A stretch of DNA of 14,844 nt from Clostridia bacterium (GTDB lineage Bacteria; Bacillota_A; Clostridia; Christensenellales; Aristaeellaceae), in contig BNUH01000067.1 in NCBI GenBank assembly GCA_025997215.1, positions 1 through 14,844 of the forward strand, written 5' to 3'. The first letter of the stretch is position 1. Every line of letters begins with the position of its first letter. Shown here one piece after another: positions 1 through 7,853 of the stretch. The position numbers and the translations under genes were made by a program. Below the pieces are notes generated by a model, which searched no databases, was not told where the DNA came from, and was given only the letters and a program-made list of their open reading frames with translations.

Positions 1-288
1 GGTATATGATAAACGTACTATTGGCTGTGCAGCCATATGGATAACTATGTCTGGTCTATATGTACATAATGCAATGCTTAGATCATTTAAATCACGAATA
101 TCGCCATTTATTGATACTACATATTTGTCCATTTCAGCTATTTGATATAGATTTGGATTTGTGGGCGGCTCTAAAGAATAGCCTATAACTTTCGCACCAA
201 GCATAGAAAGCATTCTGCATATCCATGATCCTTTAAACCCGTTATGGCCCGTTATAAAAACAGTTTTATCTTTATAGAAATCTCTCAT
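1..288 (-). CDS. rfbG: CDP-glucose 4,6-dehydratase, N-terminal part (runs off left edge)
   Basis: The first 96 codons are present, starting at ATG 288 and remaining open to base 1. The predicted enzyme is an NAD-dependent short-chain dehydrogenase/reductase that converts CDP-glucose to CDP-4-keto-6-deoxyglucose in the cytoplasm. Seen directly: an N-terminal FYKDKTVFITGHNGFKGSW segment (residues 4-22), which is the Rossmann dinucleotide-binding loop (the family usually has TGHTGFKG, here Asn replaces Thr), a GYSLEPPTNPNL stretch near 37-47, a GDIRD motif at 62-66 and HMAAQPIVRLSY at 84-95, all characteristic of RfbG. The start overlaps the rfbF stop as ATGA, and a GGGTGA ribosome site sits 7 nt upstream. 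It uses the product of the preceding gene, so the pair is a pathway unit. The catalytic YxxxK region lies outside the window, so activity cannot be judged. Confidence 0.93.
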   Translation of the reverse strand, partial: MRDFYKDKTVFITGHNGFKGSWICRMLSMLGAKVIGYSLEPPTNPNLYQIAEMDKYVVSINGDIRDLNDLSIALCTYRPDIVIHMAAQPIVRLSYT

Positions 289-1061
289 TCCCAAATCACC
301 CAAGGTGCTTTCTTTTTTTCAAGTAATTCATCAAGATACATTTTATCTCGCATGGTGTCCATACATTGCCAAAAACCATTGTGTTGATATGCTTGCAACT
401 CGCCTTCGTATGACAATTTTTCTAACGGTTCTCGCTCAAACATAGTTTCATCGCTGCAAATATAATCAAAAATTGAAGGCTCTAATACCATAAATCCGCC
501 ATTGATCCACCCACCATCCTGCTCTCGCTTTTCGGCAAATGCTTTGACTGATTTGTTGTCAGAAAGCTCCAAAGTCCCAAATCTCCCAGCAGGCTGTATT
601 GCTGTAAGAGTAGCTTTTTTACCGTGTGCAATATGACATCTGAGTAGATCGTCAAGATTGATGTTACTAACACCATCTCCATATGTCATCATAAATTTTT
701 CGTTTCCAACATATTTCTGCACCCTTTTAATCCGTCCACCTGTCATCGTATTTAGTCCAGTGTCTACCAGTGTAACACGCCATGGTTCTGCAACATTGTT
801 ATGAATGAGCACTTTATTGTTAGCGCTAAAGTCAAAAGTTACATCTGAGCGATGAAGATAATAAGCCGCAAAGAATTCTTTTAAGATATAGCCTTTATAA
901 CCACAGCATATTATGAATTCATTAAATCCATATGCTGAATAATACTTCATTATATGCCATATTATCGGTGCAGATCCAATCTCAACCATAGGTTTTGGTT
1001 TTAAATGCGACTCTTCGCTTATGCGTGTTCCATATCCTCCGGCCAAAATAACAACTTTCAT
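285..1061 (-). CDS. rfbF: glucose-1-phosphate cytidylyltransferase
   Basis: This 258-residue protein is full length for the family. The predicted reaction is CTP plus glucose-1-phosphate to CDP-glucose plus pyrophosphate, the first step of CDP-linked 6-deoxy and 3,6-dideoxyhexose synthesis. Seen in the sequence: the nucleotidyltransferase loop GGYGTR at residues 8-13, KPKPM at 21-25, the metal-binding YGDG at 127-130 and GGWINGGFM at 183-191, all typical of RfbF. The ATG at 1061 has a strong GGAGG site 6 nt upstream and overlaps the stop of the preceding glycosyltransferase (ATGA). It is directly coupled to rfbG. Base composition looks less AT-rich than the neighbouring glycosyltransferase genes, as is common for conserved sugar-nucleotide genes. 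Family assignment is very secure; the final sugar depends on genes beyond the left edge. Confidence 0.96.
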   Translation of the reverse strand: MKVVILAGGYGTRISEESHLKPKPMVEIGSAPIIWHIMKYYSAYGFNEFIICCGYKGYILKEFFAAYYLHRSDVTFDFSANNKVLIHNNVAEPWRVTLVDTGLNTMTGGRIKRVQKYVGNEKFMMTYGDGVSNINLDDLLRCHIAHGKKATLTAIQPAGRFGTLELSDNKSVKAFAEKREQDGGWINGGFMVLEPSIFDYICSDETMFEREPLEKLSYEGELQAYQHNGFWQCMDTMRDKMYLDELLEKKKAPWVIWE

Positions 1062-2251
1062 TTTATTCCTCCAGACTGCCTACATACAATAGTGTCCAAA
1101 GCCATATGCCTTTCGTTATATTCACTTTGCATTAGAGCTGATATATTATTCTCGCTAATGGTTAGACGATAACACTTTACCTTTAATAGTATAGACAAAA
1201 ATATCATAATTTTTCTATACATATAATACAAAGTTGTTTTATTGGCTTTGATATGCAGTGCATATTTCTTAGCAAGCGATTGTTGAAGGTATTTAGGTAT
1301 ATCTCTGTCATATCCGTTTACCATTAGAAATCGCTTAATCCTTACTGCATTTCGTAGTAAAAAAGGCGATGCCTTATCAGTTAGAATCCACATTTCGTTT
1401 TGCATTATTTCATATGAGACTCTTTGATATGATGCAACAAATGCAGAAGTGTCAGTTCTACGATAAATACCTGATAAAATAGGCACGTACATCATTCGAA
1501 ATTCTTTACATGCAAGGGCGCGTAAGAATAAATTTAAATCATATATTAATATGTTAGGGTTCATGCCGCCTAGTGCTAAATAACTATCTCTTTTATACAA
1601 TGCGCAACCAGGTGTTAGGTTATGCGGGGAGACTATAGTATATAGAAACATGTATAAACTCTTATTCATTATCTTTTCTTTATTGTTGAGAGAACTGCTA
1701 ATTCTCTTTATATGCCGTATATGCGTTTCCTGCACAAGATGACCGGGAGTATTATTGCTTATCACAGATTTATTGGCGGTAGTATAGTAATAGCAACTAT
1801 AGAAACAATCTATATCCTTGTAATTATCATTATTAATGTACTTCTCCCATTTCTTTAGGCTGTCTCTAACTAAGATATCGTCATCATGCAGGAACATTAT
1901 ATATTTGCCTAGCGCTAATAAGGCGCCTCTATCATGGTTAGCTGCAGGACCGATATTTTCACTATTATAAAATAAGCAAACTCTTGCCTCGTCTTTATAT
2001 TTATCTTTGATGTCAAGCATTCTATCATTAGGATCATTATTAATGACTATGATCTCATATTCAAATCCACAGTCATCTTGAAATAAAACAGAATCGACTG
2101 CTTCAAGCAATGCCCCGCGCCGCGAAAATGTTGGTATTATTATGCTAAGTTGAATATCATTTTTGTTTACTTGACCTTTTGCAACTTCTGTCTTAACATC
2201 CATAAGTATACTAAAAGATTCTTTGTAATCAAATAATCTGATTTCTTGCAT
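1058..2251 (-). CDS. family 2 glycosyltransferase
   Basis: This is a cytoplasmic, probably membrane-associated, inverting GT-A glycosyltransferase expected to add one sugar to the lipid-linked repeat unit. With the ATG at 2251 it has 397 residues. The GT2 fold begins after about 33 residues with LSIIIPTFSRRG. A NND-type motif (INNDPND) is followed by ENIGPAANHDRG and the DxD-like HDDD at about 122-125, which would bind the nucleotide-sugar metal. The reading frame extends upstream to a GTG at 2311, but that start has no ribosome site and would overlap the preceding gene by 83 nt. ATG 2251 has GGAG 14 nt upstream, and ATG 2203 lies clear of the preceding stop, so the start is uncertain between these. 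The stop overlaps the rfbF start (ATGA). The C-terminal 200 residues have no motif I recognise. Donor and acceptor are unknown. Confidence 0.88.
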   Translation of the reverse strand: MQEIRLFDYKESFSILMDVKTEVAKGQVNKNDIQLSIIIPTFSRRGALLEAVDSVLFQDDCGFEYEIIVINNDPNDRMLDIKDKYKDEARVCLFYNSENIGPAANHDRGALLALGKYIMFLHDDDILVRDSLKKWEKYINNDNYKDIDCFYSCYYYTTANKSVISNNTPGHLVQETHIRHIKRISSSLNNKEKIMNKSLYMFLYTIVSPHNLTPGCALYKRDSYLALGGMNPNILIYDLNLFLRALACKEFRMMYVPILSGIYRRTDTSAFVASYQRVSYEIMQNEMWILTDKASPFLLRNAVRIKRFLMVNGYDRDIPKYLQQSLAKKYALHIKANKTTLYYMYRKIMIFLSILLKVKCYRLTISENNISALMQSEYNERHMALDTIVCRQSGGIK

Positions 2252-3419
2252 TATTATACTTTTTTCTCCGTATTGATCTTCTTTGATCATATATTTTATT
2301 GTACCAGTCACTCATCATTTTTGCTACATCTTTTATATCATATCCTGATTCATACACACTTTTAGCCTGCGTTTCTCTGTTATAGCCATGATGCCACAAT
2401 AATATATGATCAGCCCAAGTGCTATGAGACTCTTCCAGAGATAATAATTCAATATATTCTGATACTACAGCTTCTGTTGAGACTGCCTCAGCTGATGCTA
2501 TGCATTTCAAACTGTTCGCTTGTGCTTCAATCAACACAAGAGGCAAACCTTCATATTTTGACGGCAAAACAAATACGTCCATTGCACTATACAAAAACTC
2601 AATATCCTCACGTGGTTCAATTAGCATAACCGATTTGCTTATACCTAGTGCACTAGCTGTTTGAAGAATTTTATCTCTATACGACCCATTGCCGACTATA
2701 AGTAGTACTGAATCAGTTTTAACCTCTAGCACCTTCAAAAAAATATGCAATAAGAATATATGATTCTTTGCTTCAGAAAGTCGGCCAATATTACCTACAA
2801 CAAAGAAATTATCTATTGCCAGTTCATTTCTTATTTTCCGACGTGCACTATCCGAATATGCGAACCGTTCTATATCAATGCCATTTGGTATTATTTTTAC
2901 GCTGTTTCGCTTAACGTACCATTTGGGATACATCCACATTGCTGCTTTATATGAGCAAGCACAGCAATAAGAGGCAAAAAAAGGAATAAGCAAACGTGCA
3001 AAAGAATTTAATAACTGCTTTCCAACGCTGTATTTCTCTTTAGAAATATTTTGTAATGCATTGTGTGAATGTGCAACAATTACCTCTATATTCGCCATTC
3101 GAGCAATGATACATTCAAGCAACATACCTATAGGAGAGCAAAAATGTATATGATAAATATCAATTTCATTTGTTGAAAGATACTTATAAATATTCAATAG
3201 GAGCTCCTTTTTACTTCGCCCTACAGTACTAAACTGGGTCTGTAAGTAATAAATATCACTGTGATTATTGATGATTTCCTTTTCAAAAAAGGTATTCCTT
3301 TCAGTCTTAACAAGATAGCTGTAATTAACTAACTTGTTAGAATTTTTGTTCATATTTACAACGAAGCTTTGAATGCCACCTGAATTCAATGATCTAAGTC
3401 TATTGACAACACTAACCAT
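2229..3419 (-). CDS. family 4 (GT-B) glycosyltransferase
   Basis: The 396-residue product is a retaining GT-B glycosyltransferase resembling those annotated EpsF/CapJ-like in exopolysaccharide loci. Visible landmarks are an N-terminal SLNSGGIQSF segment at residues 10-19, the acceptor-domain HSHNALQN motif, the inter-domain PNGIDIERF motif, GNIGRLSEAKNH in the donor domain, and the E-x7-E nucleotide-sugar signature EGLPLVLIE at 290-298. The C-terminus after the GT domain is basic (RRSIRRKKYNNAR), which may favour the membrane. The start is fixed by an in-frame TGA two codons upstream; a GGTGA sits 3 nt before the ATG. A 66-nt gap separates it from the preceding GT2, and its end overlaps the next gene's likely start. 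The sugar transferred cannot be told from sequence. Confidence 0.92.
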   Translation of the reverse strand: MVSVVNRLRSLNSGGIQSFVVNMNKNSNKLVNYSYLVKTERNTFFEKEIINNHSDIYYLQTQFSTVGRSKKELLLNIYKYLSTNEIDIYHIHFCSPIGMLLECIIARMANIEVIVAHSHNALQNISKEKYSVGKQLLNSFARLLIPFFASYCCACSYKAAMWMYPKWYVKRNSVKIIPNGIDIERFAYSDSARRKIRNELAIDNFFVVGNIGRLSEAKNHIFLLHIFLKVLEVKTDSVLLIVGNGSYRDKILQTASALGISKSVMLIEPREDIEFLYSAMDVFVLPSKYEGLPLVLIEAQANSLKCIASAEAVSTEAVVSEYIELLSLEESHSTWADHILLWHHGYNRETQAKSVYESGYDIKDVAKMMSDWYNKIYDQRRSIRRKKYNNARNQII

Positions 3420-3485
3420 TCTTCACCATTTTATTCTCACGATTGAACAATTATCACTTAATCTATTTTCCATAATCTTATTATG

Positions 3486-4370
3486 TTATCTTGTTGTATA
3501 TAACGGGACTTTACTCTTAATCAACTTGCTAAGAGTTCTAATACCCTTTAATGCGCCAAAATAATATACTGCTTGAATGATTATTGGAACCCTATTTCTG
3601 CTAATGCATTTGTGAAAATCTTCTCTTGTTAGGATGTCTCGCAAATATTTCGTGTAGCTGACTATTACATCTAATCTTGTGTCAAACGCTATTTCACTCT
3701 TATTCTTGGTCAAAGAGGTTGTATTTTCTGTTACCGTATATATTGGAGTTAGTGATGCTTCAATTGTTACAGCTAAGTTGCTTGTTCTAACACTAAACAT
3801 AACATCATTTGAGACTAAGATTTCGTCGAACATTATGCTGTTATCCATTATCAGATCTCTTTTCAGCATTTTTGCCCATGGCATAGTCCATTTATATCGC
3901 AATCTTACTTCTGATTCATGATCTCTTCTGTAATAAAAATCTTCAAGATATTTTCTTGGCCTTAGCGATCGTTTACCAGATTCATTTGTATTGTTTATTA
4001 TTACTAGATATGCAAAGAATACGATATCTACTTCTTCGTGATAATACATATCAAGGACATTCAAAAAACCTTCACTAAAATAGTCATCAGCGTCTGCAAA
4101 CAAAATCCATTTGCCTCGAGAATGCAGCAACCCTTCGTTTCTTGCTGCTCCTGCACTATGTTTCCTGGACTTACTACTATATAATTCGCATCTTGCATCA
4201 TCATTGACGCCTTTTTTAAGTACGTTTACTTCCTTGTCAGAATTATCATCTACAACTATTACTTGAACGTCGCATCGTTTTGGTATCGATTTCAACAAAC
4301 GAATTAAGCTGAAGGGAGTATTATAATGTGGTATTATAATGCTATATTTATAATCGCAATTATTGTCCAT
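3486..4370 (-). CDS. family 2 glycosyltransferase
   Basis: This is a 294-residue GT-A protein expected to transfer a sugar from a nucleotide donor to the growing undecaprenyl-linked unit on the cytoplasmic face. The fold starts immediately with YSIIIPHYNTPFSLIRLL; VVDDNSD at 39-45 is the nucleotide-binding acidic motif, GAARNEGL at 74-81 and FADADDYF at 91-98 (the DxD metal site) are typical GT2 features. No membrane segment is evident, and it ends shortly after the catalytic domain. An AAGGA-type ribosome site lies close to the ATG at 4370 (about 3-4 nt), and 36 nt separate it from the sulfotransferase-like gene upstream. Family call is firm; specificity is unknown. Confidence 0.93.
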   Translation of the reverse strand: MDNNCDYKYSIIIPHYNTPFSLIRLLKSIPKRCDVQVIVVDDNSDKEVNVLKKGVNDDARCELYSSKSRKHSAGAARNEGLLHSRGKWILFADADDYFSEGFLNVLDMYYHEEVDIVFFAYLVIINNTNESGKRSLRPRKYLEDFYYRRDHESEVRLRYKWTMPWAKMLKRDLIMDNSIMFDEILVSNDVMFSVRTSNLAVTIEASLTPIYTVTENTTSLTKNKSEIAFDTRLDVIVSYTKYLRDILTREDFHKCISRNRVPIIIQAVYYFGALKGIRTLSKLIKSKVPLYTTR

Positions 4371-4406
4371 ATTTCCTTTTGACCTTTAATATACCAACCT
4401 AACCAA

Positions 4407-5429
4407 TTATAAAAACATTTTCCCAGAAGAACAAATATCAGTATACTTGTCAAAGTCGAATAAGTAGTCGGTTAGTTCTTTTTCAATAATCTTTATATTA
4501 CTGTCTTCATCCCTGTATTTTTCAAATAGACGCACATTGGGTCGTGAAGTTAGAGGGTTAAAGTATTTTCCTCGTAATGAATGATTTTTAATTGAAAGAT
4601 TATTCTCGATTTGGTTAATACAATTATCATAGTCATATATCAACTGCTCAAGCTTGAATCTAATCACCTTTTCATCACATTTATCATGTTCTAAATATCT
4701 TACAATCTTGTAATATTTTATGAAGTCAAATACATCAACTGGAGTTTGACCACCTCGTCCAATAGGCCGCAAATATTTCTTCACAAACAAAAATAAATCG
4801 CGCGGATCTCGGTCAACTACAAATGCAAAGGGGTTGTCGAAATATCTAAAAGATGCTTTTGGATCATTACCTACAAAAGGTTGATCTAGTCCAATGTGTT
4901 TATTAGTTTCTTTTGAAATTTGTTTTAATAATGATCTTATAAGTTCTTGGCATTTTTCTAGAAAATATTCCGGATAAACAGATAACCTCATTGGATGTGA
5001 AAACAATTTGCTATATAGATACATACTTATATTGCCAGGATATATATTGCAACACAGCCTGCCAATCTTCTTTAGATACTGATACATCTTAGGGTATATC
5101 AGATTATCAGTTCCGCAATATCCGTACCACTCAATATCGGTAATATCGTTTATATATTTTTGTACGATTAGTTTGTAATTTTTACCTACAAGATCTTTTA
5201 GCCTTGTTTGCTTCTCCATCATCGAAGCAAATCGCGAAATGGCGATATAGCTTGATGTTGATTTCCCATACTTGTGCAAATGATAAAACAAATCATCTAA
5301 GCCATCAGGAGAATATGCTAATGTAAATTCAAATTTATCAATAACGAAAATCTCATCAAATTCTTTTAGTATATTTATAATTGCACTGCTACCAGTAATT
5401 GAATAACCGCATGCACCTATTGTTAACAT
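4407..5429 (-). CDS. sulfotransferase-like P-loop protein
   Basis: The 340-residue product has no signal peptide or membrane helix. Two features suggest a PAPS-dependent sulfotransferase fold: an N-terminal glycine/serine loop GACGYSITGSSAIINIL (residues 5-21), resembling the 5'-phosphosulfate binding loop, and FVVDRDPRDLF at 203-213, resembling the 3'-phosphate binding motif with the conserved Arg and Asp residues. If correct, it would transfer sulfate to a sugar of the repeat unit in the cytoplasm before export. This rests on motif shape only; an unrelated P-loop transferase or kinase is possible. The start at 5429 lies 2 nt after the preceding stop, with a GGGAA site 12 nt upstream. It sits in the middle of the glycosyltransferase cassette, which favours a role in modifying the repeat unit. 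No PAPS-synthesis gene is in the window. Confidence 0.6.
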   Translation of the reverse strand: MLTIGACGYSITGSSAIINILKEFDEIFVIDKFEFTLAYSPDGLDDLFYHLHKYGKSTSSYIAISRFASMMEKQTRLKDLVGKNYKLIVQKYINDITDIEWYGYCGTDNLIYPKMYQYLKKIGRLCCNIYPGNISMYLYSKLFSHPMRLSVYPEYFLEKCQELIRSLLKQISKETNKHIGLDQPFVGNDPKASFRYFDNPFAFVVDRDPRDLFLFVKKYLRPIGRGGQTPVDVFDFIKYYKIVRYLEHDKCDEKVIRFKLEQLIYDYDNCINQIENNLSIKNHSLRGKYFNPLTSRPNVRLFEKYRDEDSNIKIIEKELTDYLFDFDKYTDICSSGKMFL

Positions 5430-5431
5430 TA

Positions 5432-6607
5432 CTACACTGCTTTCCCAATAATACTATTTATAAATTTTGCACGGCGTTGATTAATATTTTCGTTTATAAA
5501 ATAGATCGATTCATTATAATTCCTCGACGCAATGTGCACCATTTCTTGCTTATGATCCAATAACCGTATAATGATTTTTTCGATATCTGCAGAATTTCTC
5601 TTCTTTATTATGCACTCATGTTCTATTAACTCAACATTTCCACCAACATCAGTTGCAATTATCGGTAATGCCCGACTCATTGCTTCAACTATCGAACGGG
5701 ATAAACCTTCTTGTAGCGATGGTTGTATATATATATCCATTTCATCTAAAAACTTAAAAACATCTTTGTGCTCTACCGCTCCAACAAAAACCAATTTTTG
5801 GCATATCTTTCTTTTATTTGCATAGTCCAAAAGCCTGGTCTTATCGCCACTGCCAATGAGATAATAAATAATATTAAAACCTAATTGCGTTAGTCTGCTG
5901 ATTGCATCAATAACATATTTGTGACCTTTAACCGGGTTCGATATTGATCCGATGGTAACTAACCTTATTACGGATTCTGGCTTAAATTTCTCAATTTTAA
6001 CCAATCTCTTTTTCAGTATATCGTCCACATATTGATCTATAATGACATCACTTATACCAACACTCATACCTTTTGTTTTGTACTTTTTTTGCAATGTAAA
6101 TCGTGTAACATACATTACATTCTTCGCTTTAGAGACATATCTTTTTACCCTATAATCAGCATATAGTGCATAGAATTTTCCCCTAATTGAGTGGTTCCAC
6201 AGCGCATCCCATGTGTTGCCAACGATCTCAAGATAGTATTTTTTCCCGAGCATATTTGCAAATTTAACTGCAGATTCAGCTAATTCCGATTGTCGTATTA
6301 TAACGAAATCGTGAAGTGTAATTAAGCTATACATTTTATTTAATATTGCCGTCTTTTTTTTATGATTGAGCAATAGCTCATTGTTATTATATTCTATACA
6401 GTCGAAAGTAACATTATCAGTTGATGAAGGTAGCAACCCTCTGATTTCGTTGCATGAATGAGTATTAACTCTCCTCATGCAAACACATATCTTATCAAAA
6501 AAGGGCAAATATCTGGACTTCCACAGTTCATCGGTAAAATTAATGCTGTAATACTCCTTATCAAAGTAGTAAATCTTCATTGAGCATATAAACAATGCAC
6601 TATTCAT
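5432..6607 (-). CDS. family 4 (GT-B) glycosyltransferase
   Basis: A retaining GT-B glycosyltransferase of 391 residues (393 from the earlier ATG at 6613). The donor domain is clear: RLVTIGSISNPVKGHKY opens it, followed by YYLIGSGD, KLVFVGAVEHKDVFKFL and the E-x7-E signature EGLSRSIVE (302-310 in the longer numbering), then PIIATDVGGNVELIE. The N-terminal acceptor domain is more divergent, with YLEIVGNTWDALW as a recognisable stretch. ATG 6607 is preferred because GGAG lies 9 nt upstream of it but only 3 nt upstream of ATG 6613. The gene overlaps the end of the polymerase gene by 8 nt and is followed after 2 nt by the sulfotransferase-like gene. The role in repeat-unit assembly is inferred from context; the sugar is unknown. 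Confidence 0.93.
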   Translation of the reverse strand: MNSALFICSMKIYYFDKEYYSINFTDELWKSRYLPFFDKICVCMRRVNTHSCNEIRGLLPSSTDNVTFDCIEYNNNELLLNHKKKTAILNKMYSLITLHDFVIIRQSELAESAVKFANMLGKKYYLEIVGNTWDALWNHSIRGKFYALYADYRVKRYVSKAKNVMYVTRFTLQKKYKTKGMSVGISDVIIDQYVDDILKKRLVKIEKFKPESVIRLVTIGSISNPVKGHKYVIDAISRLTQLGFNIIYYLIGSGDKTRLLDYANKRKICQKLVFVGAVEHKDVFKFLDEMDIYIQPSLQEGLSRSIVEAMSRALPIIATDVGGNVELIEHECIIKKRNSADIEKIIIRLLDHKQEMVHIASRNYNESIYFINENINQRRAKFINSIIGKAV

Positions 6608-7817
6608 AAACATACACTCCTATATCTTCCTCAATCAAGCCTTCACTATATGATAAAAATGAAAACGCTACCCACATCATAATATTTCTTGTTCCGTTAT
6701 GTGCAATACCATAGATGAGGAATGCTATTATTATATATAAATCCTTACATTTGCTATATTTAATGCATCGAAGTAAGAAACTATAGAACAGAGCGCTACC
6801 GATAATACCATAAGAAAAAAGCATATTTGCGATCGTTGAATGTATTTCCATACTTCGACCAAATCGGATAAATTCACCTTCACCAGCACCACAATAAATA
6901 TAATTTGGGTAATCTATGATTCGATCATAACCACGACCTTCAATAGAATCATCATCTGACTTGCCTATATCCTGTAACCTATGAATGACGGAAATATATA
7001 ATTTTGTCTCTGATACTTTTTGATATGTACCAGCCGACATACCTGCATATATCATAAATAACGCGACTATTATAATAAGCACCAATTTGGTGAGATTTAT
7101 ATGCATAAGGCCTTTCCCTATAACAATTCCAACAAGAAAAAGTTGTGCTACAATAGCTGCTTTTGATAATGAACAAAACGACAAATATGTTGTGGAGAGC
7201 AAACTTAATAGTAGCGCTAGTCTTTTATATTTCATGTCGGTATTTATAGTTCTATAATACGCTATTATGATTATGGTAGAAGCTACTAAAGAGTAATATC
7301 CTAGTTGATTAGGATTATTGAAATTTGCAATAGCACGTTTCGAGTTAAAGCCACCGCCAAATTGATATGAGCCTAACTGAATTAGAATTGAAACTGCTGT
7401 AGCGTAAAAAGTATATTGTGTCAATTTTGTCTTATAAATACTTAGTAAACGATTTGAATATATGAAAGCAAAGTAGTTAAAAATGTAGTAGATGCTTCTC
7501 CTGATGAGAGAAAAGTTATTATTACCGGTGGTAGAGTAAAAAAAGACATTTATAGCTACTATGTAGGAAACGAGTGCAAGTAAAATCTTCTCTGCTATTT
7601 GTATATTATTAGTACTTAATTTGCGGCTTAGCAGTTTAAATTTGTCATTACCGTCATAGAAGAAATATGTAATAAATAGGAATATATCTGAGATTTGTGG
7701 TAATCCACTTTTGGCAAAATAGAACGGCTTAAGTACTATATATATTGGCAATATATAGATAGAATACTTTTGGTAATTAGTTTCTATTGGCAATTCAGTA
7801 CTAATATTGAAATTCAT
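6600..7817 (-). CDS. wzy: O-antigen/capsule polymerase (Wzy-like)
   Basis: A 405-residue, highly hydrophobic protein with roughly ten or more predicted membrane-spanning segments over its length, for example around residues 18-34, 79-96, 137-151, 174-188, 223-258 and 330-350. Near the C-terminus a hydrophilic loop contains GAGEGEFIRF followed by MEIHSTIANMLFSYGIIG (323-340), the arrangement seen in Wzy/O-antigen ligase-type proteins, where the His-Ser region after a long outer loop is common. It would polymerise lipid-linked repeat units on the outer face of the membrane. Wzy proteins diverge strongly, so the call rests on topology, this loop and location in the cassette. The ribosome site of ATG 7817 is weak, which is common for wzy genes. 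Confidence 0.85.
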   Translation of the reverse strand: MNFNISTELPIETNYQKYSIYILPIYIVLKPFYFAKSGLPQISDIFLFITYFFYDGNDKFKLLSRKLSTNNIQIAEKILLALVSYIVAINVFFYSTTGNNNFSLIRRSIYYIFNYFAFIYSNRLLSIYKTKLTQYTFYATAVSILIQLGSYQFGGGFNSKRAIANFNNPNQLGYYSLVASTIIIIAYYRTINTDMKYKRLALLLSLLSTTYLSFCSLSKAAIVAQLFLVGIVIGKGLMHINLTKLVLIIIVALFMIYAGMSAGTYQKVSETKLYISVIHRLQDIGKSDDDSIEGRGYDRIIDYPNYIYCGAGEGEFIRFGRSMEIHSTIANMLFSYGIIGSALFYSFLLRCIKYSKCKDLYIIIAFLIYGIAHNGTRNIMMWVAFSFLSYSEGLIEEDIGVYVYE

Positions 7818-7853
7818 TATTTATTGCATTTCTAAATTTACTACTATTTGTAT

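Noticed and set aside
5720..5740. Short TA dinucleotide run
   Set aside because: It sits within a glycosyltransferase gene, encodes ordinary Ile/Tyr codons and is too short to be a meaningful repeat.
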